Assembly (NCBI GenBank): GCA_038237515.1
Contig: JBBRYP010000083.1
Coordinates: 1 to 14,030, forward strand
DNA length: 14,030 bases
DNA from: JBBQDZ01 sp038237515
GTDB taxonomy: Bacteria > Actinomycetota > Thermoleophilia > Gaiellales > Gaiellaceae
Reading direction: 5' to 3'
Shown here: piece by piece, positions 1 to 7,349 of the stretch
How positions within the stretch are numbered: the first letter of the stretch is position 1
How the letters are laid out: each line of letters opens with the position of its first letter
Program-made: the position numbers and the translations under genes
The notes under the pieces: generated by a model
Database searches by the model: none
The model's input: the letters and a program-made list of their open reading frames with translations, nothing else
Told to the model about the DNA's origin: nothing

Positions 1-256
1 CCATCACCGTCCCGGGTTGAGTTTCTCCATCACCCGTCACGGCAGCCCGGCGGTTCGTCCCCGGGCGCGCTTGCTTCTCGGAGCCTCCCATTGGTACCTG
101 CGGGCCGAAGGCCCAGTCCAGTTGTGCCGAGGGGGTTGATGCGGGAAAGCCACTTTCCCCCATCCAGCGGAGCCGAAGGCGGAGCGTCCAGCTACTCCCG
201 CCAGTAAGGCCGCCGGGGGGACTCGGGGGGCGAGAGCCCCCCGTAAGCGAAGCACT
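1..256. other. non-coding stretch with several stem-loops
   Basis: I see no convincing protein or RNA gene here. Three perfect short inverted repeats are visible: 102-114 (5-bp stem, 3-nt loop), 143-159 (7-bp stem gggaaag/ctttccc, 3-nt loop) and 225-242 (7-bp stem, gaga loop). Weakly related ccatcacc words occur at 1 and 27. The stretch lies downstream of the minus-strand asnB-trhA pair, so the hairpin nearest 257 may end that transcript. The others could be extragenic palindromes or part of a structured RNA. The open frames across it lack the character of real proteins and look like chance GC-rich frames. Confidence 0.5.
225..242 (-). terminator. GC-rich hairpin just downstream of the trhA-like gene
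   Basis: The stem ggggggc/gcccccc is 7 bp and perfect, with a 4-nt loop (gaga on the plus strand, tctc on the minus strand). It begins about 15 nt past the minus-strand stop codon at 257-259. No T-run follows it on the minus strand, so it is at best an atypical intrinsic terminator or an mRNA-stabilising hairpin. Confidence 0.35.
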
Positions 257-919
257 TCAAGCCGGAAGAATGAAGAACGCAACGGCCGCGTACTGAAAGG
301 CAACGGCTGCGACCACGAGTGCATGGAACAGCTCGTGGTAGCCGAAGACGGTCGGTGCCGGATCGGGCTTTCGCCGTGCGTATACGAGGGCTCCCGCGGT
401 GTAGCACAGGCCGCCGAGGAGGATGAGCGACGCTCCGCCCGCGCCCGTCTTCTGGAGGAGCTGTGGGAAGCAAATGACCCCGACCCAGCCGAGGCCCACC
501 GCGACGACGGCCGCGATCCACTTCGGGCCGCTCGGCCAGACGAGCTTGAGCGCGATCGTCGTCAGCGCGCCGCCCCAGACGATCGTGAGGACGGTGATCC
601 GCCACGCGCCGTGGAGCACGAGCAGGCCGAAGGGCGTGTACGTGCCCGCGATCAGCCCGAAGATGCCGATGTGGTCGAGCCGCCGGGCCCAGAGACGCTT
701 CGCCGGCGACCAGGTGACGCGGTGGTAGAGGGCGCTGGCGCCGAACATCAGGACGACGCTGGCGGCGAAGACCGCGGAGGCCAGCCGTGCCAGCGCTGTC
801 TCGGCGAAGACCCCGAGAACGATGCCGAGCGGGATCGCGCAGAGGAAGGCCCACTGGTGCGAGACGCCGCGCAGGCGAGGTCGCGAACGAGCGGCCGGTA
901 CGGTTCCCCCGGCGGTCAC
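257..919 (-). CDS. hemolysin III / TrhA family membrane protein (PAQR-like)
   Basis: A 220-residue integral membrane protein of the hemolysin III (TrhA/YqfA) family, related to the PAQR receptors. About seven hydrophobic segments run through it after a short basic N-terminus. The family metal-site pattern is complete: Ser62-x3-His66 in SALYHR, Asp82 in RLDHIGIF, and His195-x3-His199 in YHELFH. AGTYTPF at 91-97 is also typical. The length matches the family norm of about 200-220. Translation probably begins at GTG 919, because the conserved RGVSHQWAF stretch starts by residue 17. It lies 25 bp downstream of the asnB-like gene on the same strand and is probably co-transcribed with it. Characterised relatives are tied to membrane lipid homeostasis; the role here is unknown, and it may be only a neighbour of the polysaccharide genes. 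Confidence 0.9.
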   Translation of the reverse strand: MTAGGTVPAARSRPRLRGVSHQWAFLCAIPLGIVLGVFAETALARLASAVFAASVVLMFGASALYHRVTWSPAKRLWARRLDHIGIFGLIAGTYTPFGLLVLHGAWRITVLTIVWGGALTTIALKLVWPSGPKWIAAVVAVGLGWVGVICFPQLLQKTGAGGASLILLGGLCYTAGALVYARRKPDPAPTVFGYHELFHALVVAAVAFQYAAVAFFILPA

Positions 920-944
920 TTCGAGACACTAGCCCGTGCCCGGC

Positions 945-2804
945 TCAGACGTCCAGGAACTCGCGCGCCCAGAGCTCGAGATTGAGCGCGCGCCAGAGCT
1001 CCATGCCGGCGTCGACCTCGCCGCGGCGATGGCGCTCCAGCCTCCGGTTCGCGGCGGCGGCGTCGACGAGGCCCCGCTCGGAGAACGATCGGGAGGCAAA
1101 CGTCGCCGCCGCGAGGTCGGAGAGAGGGCCCGCCCGCATCCAGTCGCGCTCCGGGGTCACGAACCCCAGCTTGTCGCGTCGGTCCCGCACGGGCGGCGGG
1201 AGCAGGTCGGCGAAAGCGCGCCGGAGAACGTCTTTCGTGCGCCCGGCGCGGATCTTCTCGTCGGGCGGCAGCGAGAAGCCGAGCTCGACCAGGCGGTAGT
1301 CGAGGAACGGGACCCGCGCCTCGAGCGAGTGGGCCATCGAGTTGCGATCCTCGTAGCGGAGGAGCTCGGGCAGGCCACGCGAGGTGAGAATGAGTTCCTG
1401 GTGGCGGCGCATGCGGTCGGGAAAGGCTGATCCGTTCGCCGCCGGCAGGCGCCTGTGGTGCCGAAGATCCGTTCCGAGCAGGCTCGAGGAGCCGCGCGAC
1501 CGGGCACGGACCGCACGGGTCAGCCGGTCGGGCGCGAACGGCCGTGCGAGCGCGACGGCGATCGCTCCGGCCCCGTGGCTGGCCAGGGCGCCCGCGGCCT
1601 CGGCCCGAAGCTCGCGCAGCTGTCGCGAGACGAGAAGGTCGGCGAGCCGGAAGCCGAGATAGGAGCGGTACCCGGCGAAGATCTCGTCACCGCCCTGCCC
1701 GTCGAGCATCACCGTCAGCCCTGCCCGCTTCGCGCTGCGTAGGACGTACCACCCGGCGCAGATGCTCGTGGAGCCGAAGGGCTCGTCTTGGGCACGGACG
1801 ATGCTCGGGAGGTCGTCCACGAGCTCTTCGTCGGTGAAGGAGATCCAGTGGCTCGAGGCTCCCGTCCGCTCGACGACCGCTTCGGCGTACGGCCGCTCGT
1901 CGAAACCAGGGCGGTCGAAGTAGACGGTGAAGGTCCGCTGGCGCTCGCCTACCGGCGCCGCGTTTGCGGGCTCGGAGCGCAGCAGCCGGTCGACGCTCAC
2001 GGCGACCGACGAGGAGTCGATTCCGCCCGAGAGGCAGGTTCCGATCGGGACGTCGCTGCGTAAGCGCAGGCGGACCGCGTCGAGGAAGAGCTCGCGTACG
2101 GCCTCCGCGGCGTCGCCGGCCGGCGGCTCGCGCGGCTCGAGGCGCCAGTACCGCTCCGTGTGCAGGCCGCGTCGGTCGAGGACGAGCGAGTGCGCCGGCG
2201 GGAGCCGGAGGACGCCGCGGAAGAAGGTTTCGTCGGTGTGGTCCAGGTAGGCCTGCTCGAGGTAGTCCCCGACCATCGACGGGTTCGCCTCCAGGCGGGC
2301 GCGCGGGTCTGCCAGGAAGGCCTTCGGCTCGCTCGCGAAGGCGAAGCGCCTGCCGTCGTAGCGGTAGTAGAAGGGCTTGACGCCGAAGCGGTCGCGCGAG
2401 CAGAAGAGGCGCCGGCGGCGGCCGTCCCAGATCGCGAACGCCCACATCCCGTTGAAGCGCTTCACGCACTGCTCGCCCCAGCGCTCGTAGGCTGCGAGGA
2501 CGACCTCCGTATCGGTGCGGCTCCGGAAGCGCCAGCCGTCCTCGAGCTCCCGTCGGAGCTCGCGATAGTTGTAGATCTCGCCGTTGTAGACGAGTTGAAC
2601 GGCGCCGTCCGGAGTCTCGAACGGCTGGCGGCCGTCCTCGCTCAGGTCGAGGATCGCAAGGCGGCGGCTCGCAAGGGCGACGCCCTCCTGCGCGAAGACG
2701 CCGGCACCGTCTGGACCCCGGTGCCGGAGGAGCTCCGACATCCGCGCGACGGTGTCGCGCTCCGGCGGAGCCCCGAGAGCGACGACGCCGCAGATCCCGC
2801 ACAT
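945..2804 (-). CDS. asnB: glutamine-hydrolysing asparagine synthase family amidotransferase
   Basis: A 619-residue two-domain amidotransferase. The N-terminal class II glutaminase begins MCGICGVV, and Cys2 becomes the catalytic N-terminal residue once Met is removed; this fixes the start at ATG 2804 rather than at the ATG three codons upstream. Glutamine-site landmarks follow: SRRLAI at 46-51, NGEIYNY at 74-80 and RTDTE at 96-100. The ATP-pyrophosphatase synthase domain carries SGGIDSS at 259-265 and LDGQGGDEIFAGY at 367-379, plus the later motif EARVPFLD. The family makes Asn from Asp, Gln and ATP. Homologues in surface-glycan loci can instead amidate a sugar carboxylate, so either role fits. 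The gene is divergent from the deacetylase-like gene and precedes the trhA-like gene. No residue expected for catalysis is obviously missing. Confidence 0.93.
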   Translation of the reverse strand: MCGICGVVALGAPPERDTVARMSELLRHRGPDGAGVFAQEGVALASRRLAILDLSEDGRQPFETPDGAVQLVYNGEIYNYRELRRELEDGWRFRSRTDTEVVLAAYERWGEQCVKRFNGMWAFAIWDGRRRRLFCSRDRFGVKPFYYRYDGRRFAFASEPKAFLADPRARLEANPSMVGDYLEQAYLDHTDETFFRGVLRLPPAHSLVLDRRGLHTERYWRLEPREPPAGDAAEAVRELFLDAVRLRLRSDVPIGTCLSGGIDSSSVAVSVDRLLRSEPANAAPVGERQRTFTVYFDRPGFDERPYAEAVVERTGASSHWISFTDEELVDDLPSIVRAQDEPFGSTSICAGWYVLRSAKRAGLTVMLDGQGGDEIFAGYRSYLGFRLADLLVSRQLRELRAEAAGALASHGAGAIAVALARPFAPDRLTRAVRARSRGSSSLLGTDLRHHRRLPAANGSAFPDRMRRHQELILTSRGLPELLRYEDRNSMAHSLEARVPFLDYRLVELGFSLPPDEKIRAGRTKDVLRRAFADLLPPPVRDRRDKLGFVTPERDWMRAGPLSDLAAATFASRSFSERGLVDAAAANRRLERHRRGEVDAGMELWRALNLELWAREFLDV

Positions 2805-2878
2805 GGCCTCCATGATCGCAGGGGACCCGCGCGTCGCCGCCGGCGCCGGGCGTCCGATCGGAGGCAGGCCGCCGCTGC

Positions 2879-2884
2879 TACGGT
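2879..2884 (+). promoter_or_regulatory. putative -10 box for a leaderless transcript of the deacetylase-like gene
   Basis: TACGGT matches TANNNT and is preceded by TG one base earlier (tgcTACGGT, resembling an extended -10). It ends 7 nt before the GTG at 2892, so transcription would start at or next to the start codon. No ribosome binding site is visible before this GTG. No good -35 box is seen. The same layout recurs at 3972 and 12419. Confidence 0.45.
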
Positions 2885-2891
2885 CGCCGGC

Positions 2892-3752
2892 GTGGCGGAG
2901 TGGAGGTCGGAGACGTCGGTTCGCACGCGGCCGCTGCGGCGCGCGCTGCAGCCGTTCCGCGAACGCCGCTTCACCTATGAGGCGTACGACCGGTTCCTCG
3001 GACGGCTCGGCGACGCGCGCTACCGCGTCGTCCGGCTGCGCGAGCTGGCCGAGACGCCGCGCGACCGCGTCCTCGTCGGCCTCCGCCACGACGTCGACGA
3101 ACGCCTCGAGAGCGCGCTCAGGTTCGGGGAGCTCGAGCACGCGCGCGGACTGCGCGCGACGTACTTCGTCCTGCACACGGCGTCGTACTGGCGGAAGCCG
3201 GCGCTGCTCGAGAAGCTGCGGCGACTGCAGGCACTCGGGCACGAGATCGGCTGGCACAACGACCTCGTGACGCTCGAGCTCGTGCACCGGTGCGATCCGG
3301 TCGAATACCTGCGCCGCGAGCTCGCGCGGCTGCGCGAGGCGGGGATCGACGTCATCGGGGTGGCCGCACACGGGTCGCCGTGGTGCCACCTGCTCAGATT
3401 CCGAAACGACGCGTTCTTTGCCGACTTCCCCGAGGCGGGGCGGCCCAGGGGGCAAAGCCTACGGCAGGGGCGGCTCGCCGACTTCGGCCTCGCCTACGAC
3501 GCGTACAGGCTCGGCGAGGACAGCTACTTCTCGGACGCGCGATTCGACCGACGCGGTCGCCGCTGGCACCCGGACCTGCTGAACCTGGACGCTCTCCGGC
3601 CCGGAGAGGTCGCGATCGTGCTGACGCATCCATGTCACTGGGACGCGTCCCTCTGGCCGAAGCTCGCCCGGCTGCCGCGGCGGCTCGCCGGGAAGCCGCG
3701 GGAGCTACTCGAGCGCCGCCGCGTTCTCGCGCGCACGCCACGCCGCGGCTAG
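2892..3752 (+). CDS. polysaccharide deacetylase-like protein (NodB fold)
   Basis: A 286-residue protein of the NodB/polysaccharide deacetylase-like fold, which in well-studied members removes N- or O-acetyl groups using a divalent metal. Visible landmarks are RHDVDE at 65-70 (metal-site Asp67/Asp69), LRATYFVLH at 88-96, HEIGWHND at 117-124 with two His as candidate metal ligands, AAHGSPW at 158-164 and THPCHW at 245-250. The RHDVD...ATYF...HEIGWH arrangement resembles the divergent deacetylase-like proteins found in O-antigen and capsule loci more than classical chitin deacetylases. There is no signal peptide, so it probably acts in the cytoplasm on a precursor. GTG 2892 is the only sensible start near the conserved region; the putative -10 box 7 nt upstream supports it. 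The longer open frame upstream is antisense to asnB and is rejected. The substrate cannot be read from the sequence. Confidence 0.8.
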   Translation: MAEWRSETSVRTRPLRRALQPFRERRFTYEAYDRFLGRLGDARYRVVRLRELAETPRDRVLVGLRHDVDERLESALRFGELEHARGLRATYFVLHTASYWRKPALLEKLRRLQALGHEIGWHNDLVTLELVHRCDPVEYLRRELARLREAGIDVIGVAAHGSPWCHLLRFRNDAFFADFPEAGRPRGQSLRQGRLADFGLAYDAYRLGEDSYFSDARFDRRGRRWHPDLLNLDALRPGEVAIVLTHPCHWDASLWPKLARLPRRLAGKPRELLERRRVLARTPRRG

Positions 3753-3851
3753 CCCCTCCGCCTCGGTCTCCGCGTTGAAGTGGTCGAGCGCGAGACGGCG
3801 CGGTCGTTCCCCGCCCGCGGGCCGGCTCGTGCTAGGGCTTGCGGCTGTGAC
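3705..3851 (-). pseudogene. C-terminal remnant of a glycosyltransferase
   Basis: Between two in-frame stops, the minus strand encodes a 48-residue segment including RRLALDHFNAE (3768-3800) followed by LAAAW. Over 21 residues (3738-3800) it matches the C-terminal end of the glycosyltransferase at 8699-9889 (RRVALGRYNAE...LAQAW) at about 12 positions. The helix ending in N-A-E...L-x-x-x-W is typical of GT4 C-termini. Nothing recognisable of the rest of such an enzyme lies upstream (3852-3984), and the segment overlaps the 3' end of the deacetylase-like gene on the opposite strand. I infer a decayed or truncated transferase, a scar of earlier cluster rearrangement. Chance similarity between Ala/Arg-rich helices is the main alternative. 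Confidence 0.4.
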
Positions 3852-3971
3852 CTAGAGGCGATGGAGCACCTGGAGCCCCGCCCCGTTCGCTCCTCATGAG
3901 GGCCCTGGGGCGGCGCCGAGGAGCGCGCGACGAGCCATCCTGCCTAACATCGCGCTTACCGGGGCCAACGC

Positions 3972-3977
3972 TACAGT
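3972..3977 (+). promoter_or_regulatory. putative -10 box for a leaderless wzm-wzt transcript
   Basis: TACAGT (TANNNT) ends 7 nt before the GTG at 3985, exactly the spacing seen for the gene at 2892. It would place the transcript start at the start codon of the exporter permease. There is no clear -35 hexamer at 16-18 nt, and only a weak G-run before the GTG. The 3753-3971 spacer shows nothing else recognisable on the plus strand. Confidence 0.45.
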
Positions 3978-3984
3978 CTTCGGG

Positions 3985-4839
3985 GTGGAGGCCGCCACGA
4001 GCGTCGAAGGTGGGCGTGGAGATCCGCTCGTCATCCGGCCCGCCAGTCGCTGGACCGGCTTCGGCATGCTGGAGCTCTGGCGGTTCCGCGAGCTGCTGAG
4101 CTTCCTCGCCTGGCGCGACCTGAAGATCCGCTACAAGCAGACCCTGCTAGGGGTCGTTTGGGCGGTGTTGCAGCCGATCCTCTACATGGTCGTCTTCACT
4201 CTCTTCTTCGGGAAGCTCGCCAATCTCTACGACGAGGGGAAGCCCTACGCGCTGCTCGCCCTGGCCGGCTCCGTGATCTGGCTCTTCTTCGCGAACTCCG
4301 TCAACCTCGCCTCCGCAAGCCTCGTCGGCAACGCCTCGATGATCACGAAGGTCTACTTCCCGCGCCTCCTCGCGGCCATCGCGCCGGTCGTCGCGGGACT
4401 CGTCGATCTGGCTCTCTCGTTCGGGGTCCTGCTGATCGTCATGGCGGCGTACGGGCTGTATCCGGGCTTCCCGCGGCTGCTCTTCCTCGTCCCATTTCTG
4501 CTGCTCGCGCTCGGCACCGCGGTCGGCGTCGGCGCATGGCTCGCCGCGCTCAACGTCAAGTACCGCGATATCCGGTATGTCGTCCCCTTCCTGCTCCAGC
4601 TCTGGCTGTTCGCGTCCCCGGTCGTCTACTCGAGCCAGCTGGTCGACCAGCCCTGGCGCACGGTCTACGCGCTCAATCCCATGGCTGGTGTCGTCGAGGG
4701 CTTCCGCTGGGCGACGCTCGGCGGCGTCCATCCGTCGGTCGGCCGGGTCGCGCTGTCGACGCTCGGCGGGGCCTTCGTGCTGCTCGGCGGGCTCCTGTAC
4801 TTCCGCCGTATGGAGCGGACCTTTGCCGACATCGTCTGA
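3985..4839 (+). CDS. wzm: polysaccharide ABC exporter permease (Wzm/TagG/KpsM type)
   Basis: A 284-residue ABC-2 type permease that exports a finished or growing glycan through the membrane. A cytoplasmic N-terminus leads to the family signature WRDLKIRYKQTLLG at 43-56, followed by about six membrane segments (roughly 57-76, 90-112, 128-155, 163-188, 198-214, 255-273). The loop motifs KVYFPR at 122-127 and NVKYRDIRY at 190-198 and the segment NPMAGVVEGFRW at 231-242 are standard for Wzm/TagG proteins. GTG 3985 is preferred over ATG 4066 because the conserved VIRP element lies between them and a -10-like box sits 7 nt upstream. The ATPase gene starts inside the last codons, so the two are translationally coupled. 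Whether the cargo is a capsule, O-antigen-like or teichoic-type polymer cannot be told from the permease alone. Confidence 0.93.
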   Translation: MEAATSVEGGRGDPLVIRPASRWTGFGMLELWRFRELLSFLAWRDLKIRYKQTLLGVVWAVLQPILYMVVFTLFFGKLANLYDEGKPYALLALAGSVIWLFFANSVNLASASLVGNASMITKVYFPRLLAAIAPVVAGLVDLALSFGVLLIVMAAYGLYPGFPRLLFLVPFLLLALGTAVGVGAWLAALNVKYRDIRYVVPFLLQLWLFASPVVYSSQLVDQPWRTVYALNPMAGVVEGFRWATLGGVHPSVGRVALSTLGGAFVLLGGLLYFRRMERTFADIV

Positions 4840-6139
4840 GCACGCCATCGAGATCCGCGGGCTCGCGAAGCGGTATCTGCTCGGCGAGCGCACCGTCCTC
4901 TACGGCAGCTTCCGCGACGCGTTCGCGGGGGCTACCTCCGCAGTACTGCATCGCGCGCGAAAGGGGCGGCCGAGGAAGCGCGAGACCTTCTGGGCGCTCG
5001 ACCACGTCACCCTCGATGTCGAGTGCGGCCAGGTTCTCGGTATCGTCGGCCGGAACGGCGCCGGCAAGACTACGCTGCTGAAGATCCTCTCGAGGATCAC
5101 CGACCCGACGGCCGGTGAAGTACGGATCTGGGGCCGCGTGGGTTCGCTGCTCGAGGTGGGGACCGGCTTCCACGGCGACCTGACCGGCCGCGAGAACATC
5201 TTCCTGAACGGCGCGATCCTCGGCATGCGGCGCCAGGAGATCGAGCGCAAGTTCGACGAGATGGTCGCCTTCGCAGAGGTCGAGCGCTTCATCGACACGC
5301 CGGTGAAGCGCTACTCGAGCGGCATGTACCTGCGTCTCGCGTTTGCAGTCGCGGCTCACCTCGAGCCGGAGATCCTGATCGTGGACGAGGTGCTCGCGGT
5401 CGGTGACGCCGCCTTCCAGCGCAAGTGCCTGGGGAAGATGGGCGAGGTGAGCAGCGAAGGCCGGACCGTGCTCCTCGTCAGCCACAACATGTCGGCGATC
5501 ACGTCGCTTGCGACCACGTGCATCTGGCTCGACCGCGGGCGGTTGCGCATGTCCGGGCCTCCCGACGAGGTTGTCGCGGCGTACCTGACCGAGGGGCACG
5601 CATCGGCCGAGCCCGGCCACGCGGACCTGCGGGACCCCGCCCTGCGCGAGGGGGTGCCGAAGCCGACGTTCAAGCAGGTCCTCTACGAGAGCGTCCGGCT
5701 CGTCAACGCTGACGACGAGACGAGCGGGGTCTTCTTCGAGGGGGAGCCCATGCGAATCATGCTGGGGTTTCGCTCCGAGATCCCGATCAGCCGGCTCGAG
5801 GTGCTGCTCAAGTTCATGTCGCTCGACGGGGTCCTCATCTTCACGCTGACGTCCGGCCAGATGGACGTGGCCCTCGACCGCGGCGCCTTCGAGCTGCCGG
5901 TGGAGATCCCGCGCCTGCCGCTGCGGCGCGGTCTCTATAAGATCGAGATGTACGTCCTCAGCGGCTCGGTGCCCCAGGACTACCTGCTCGCAGCGGTCGA
6001 GTTCGAGATCGCGGGTCAGCGCGGGTTCGTCGAGGACGCCCGCCACGTGCGCGACTACCTCGGCGTCGTCTCCGTCGACCACGAGTGGGGAGAGCCGCGG
6101 CAGGTCGGCGAGGCGGTCGAGCAGACCGTCGCGCGGTAG
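4823..6139 (+). CDS. wzt: polysaccharide ABC exporter ATPase with C-terminal glycan-binding-type domain (Wzt)
   Basis: A 438-residue ATPase partner of the permease. The nucleotide-binding domain has the Walker A motif GRNGAGKTT at 76-84, the ABC signature YSSGM at 164-168, Walker B ILIVDE at 184-189 and the switch His221 (LLVSHN). The insert between the first strand and Walker A (about 24-55) is usual for Wzt/TagH. Residues about 285-425 form an extra beta-rich domain like Wzt-C, which in studied O-antigen exporters recognises the modified end of the glycan. The frame has no ATG or GTG at its beginning; TTG 4823 is the plausible start, with ggag at 4812-4815 as ribosome binding site, giving a 17-nt overlap with wzm. 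The gene ends tail to tail with the glycosyltransferase at 6194. Confidence 0.94.
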   Translation: MPTSSEHAIEIRGLAKRYLLGERTVLYGSFRDAFAGATSAVLHRARKGRPRKRETFWALDHVTLDVECGQVLGIVGRNGAGKTTLLKILSRITDPTAGEVRIWGRVGSLLEVGTGFHGDLTGRENIFLNGAILGMRRQEIERKFDEMVAFAEVERFIDTPVKRYSSGMYLRLAFAVAAHLEPEILIVDEVLAVGDAAFQRKCLGKMGEVSSEGRTVLLVSHNMSAITSLATTCIWLDRGRLRMSGPPDEVVAAYLTEGHASAEPGHADLRDPALREGVPKPTFKQVLYESVRLVNADDETSGVFFEGEPMRIMLGFRSEIPISRLEVLLKFMSLDGVLIFTLTSGQMDVALDRGAFELPVEIPRLPLRRGLYKIEMYVLSGSVPQDYLLAAVEFEIAGQRGFVEDARHVRDYLGVVSVDHEWGEPRQVGEAVEQTVAR

Positions 6140-6161
6140 CAGCGCCGAACGGGTGTCAAGT

Positions 6162-6181
6162 CGCCGTCACCGGTGCCGGCG
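6162..6181. terminator. near-palindrome between converging genes
   Basis: A 20-bp inverted repeat centred on CACCGGTG, with a single mismatched pair, occupies the 54-bp gap between the ends of wzt and the facing glycosyltransferase. Being symmetrical, it could act as a bidirectional terminator hairpin (8-bp arms with one mismatch, ccgg loop), but there is no T-run on either side. Confidence 0.3.
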
Positions 6182-6193
6182 CCCGGAGGCGGC

Positions 6194-7303
6194 TCACGAT
6201 GCCACACCCGTGTGCCGGCGCCCCGTCCGTCGCTCCTCGCGCTCGGCGGCGGGCATGGGGTCGAAGCGACGGATGTCGTCCGTCGTCGCCTCGTAGATCC
6301 CGGCCGGTGCGCCGGGGGCGTGCTCGTAGATTCGCAGTGCGGCTGCGGCCACGCGGGCCGGCTCGTGCCGCGCGACGTACTCTCGCCCGCGCTCGCCGAG
6401 CTCCCGTCGACGGTCTGTGTCGCCGAGCAGCGCCTCGAGCTCGTCTCCGAGCGACTCCGGAGTCACGCGCACGACGGGAACGTCGATCTGGTACGGCGCG
6501 AGCAAGCGTGGGTCGTACTCGGCCAGCACGGGGACGCCGGCACGCATCGCCTCGAGCGCGAAGATGCCGATCGACACGAAGTTCAGCTGGTCGACGACGA
6601 CGGTCGCCCGCCCCAACTCCGCCTGAACGCGATCGTGCGCCACACCCGAGAGGACGCGAAGATCGGCGCTGCGCCCAAGCGACGCCATCGTGGCCTCGAT
6701 GATCGCGGTTCCCTTCGTGCGCGGGTCGGAGGGCGCGTGCAGGACGACCGGCGGATCGCCGGGCGTCGGCTCCGCCACGGGGACGGGATAGAGCGGAAGC
6801 GGCAGGAGGTACGTGCGCTCGAAGAACGGCGCCACGTACGCGAGAAGCTCCAGATCCTTCACGATCGCGGCGTGACAGACGCCGGCGAGCCGCCGGAGGC
6901 GCTCACGCACCGGGGAGTCGTCGCGGGCTGGCGGGTCGTTCGCCGCCGGCGGGAAGAGCGCCCGCGTCAGATCGTAGAGGCGGCAGTCGTTTCCGTGGAA
7001 GGTCATCGCGACCGTGGCCCCTCGAGCGCGGGCGAGTCGTGCGTCCACGAGGGACGGCAGCCAGGTGCGGCCGAACTGGTAGTGCAGGACGTCCCGCATC
7101 TGGGCGGCGCGCAGGCCGTAGGCCACGCGCTGCCGCCGGCTCAGCACGCGGTCGGCCGGATACCCGAACGGGTGCGCGAACGACACCGCGACCTCGGCGT
7201 CCGACCCCAGCGCGCGCAGGCCCACCCCGAGGGCCGCGGCGCAGCCTGCTGCCTCCATCGGTCCGATCGCCACCGACGGCATCGTCCTCGTCATCTGCAG
7301 CAC
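6194..7303 (-). CDS. glycosyltransferase, GT-B fold (GT4-like)
   Basis: A 369-residue cytoplasmic protein with the two-Rossmann GT-B layout. The N-terminal half has YQFG at 75-78 and FHGND at 102-106, where GT4 enzymes contact the acceptor. The C-terminal half has HAPSDPRTKGT at 189-199 and the donor-site region VVVDQLNFVSIGIFALEAM at 235-253, ending in the E-A-M-x-A-G-V-P-V pattern typical of retaining GT4 enzymes. The start is uncertain: GTG 7303, ATG 7294 and ATG 7282 are all possible, and the core begins at VAIGP just after the last. It is the final gene of the minus-strand run that begins with kdsD, 46 bp after the preceding transferase gene. Sugar donor and acceptor cannot be predicted from the sequence. 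Confidence 0.85.
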   Translation of the reverse strand: MLQMTRTMPSVAIGPMEAAGCAAALGVGLRALGSDAEVAVSFAHPFGYPADRVLSRRQRVAYGLRAAQMRDVLHYQFGRTWLPSLVDARLARARGATVAMTFHGNDCRLYDLTRALFPPAANDPPARDDSPVRERLRRLAGVCHAAIVKDLELLAYVAPFFERTYLLPLPLYPVPVAEPTPGDPPVVLHAPSDPRTKGTAIIEATMASLGRSADLRVLSGVAHDRVQAELGRATVVVDQLNFVSIGIFALEAMRAGVPVLAEYDPRLLAPYQIDVPVVRVTPESLGDELEALLGDTDRRRELGERGREYVARHEPARVAAAALRIYEHAPGAPAGIYEATTDDIRRFDPMPAAEREERRTGRRHTGVAS

Positions 7304-7349
7304 GCTAGCCGACCGGATCGCTCGCCCGGATGGGCGCGGCGCGAGCGCT

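Noticed and set aside
1..38. Direct repeat ccatcaccgtc / ccatcacccgtc at the left edge
   Set aside because: Only two short imperfect copies; not enough for a CRISPR, tandem repeat or attachment site.
2160..2891. Upstream extension of the deacetylase-like reading frame
   Set aside because: It is antisense to asnB; conserved sequence begins only after GTG 2892.
2805..3455. Upstream extension of the asnB reading frame to 836 codons
   Set aside because: The catalytic Cys must be residue 2, which fixes the start at 2804; the extension is antisense to the deacetylase-like gene.
4147..6082. Minus-strand frames of 248 and 469 codons opposite wzm and wzt
   Set aside because: They are acidic/Arg-rich shadows of clear exporter genes with no motif.
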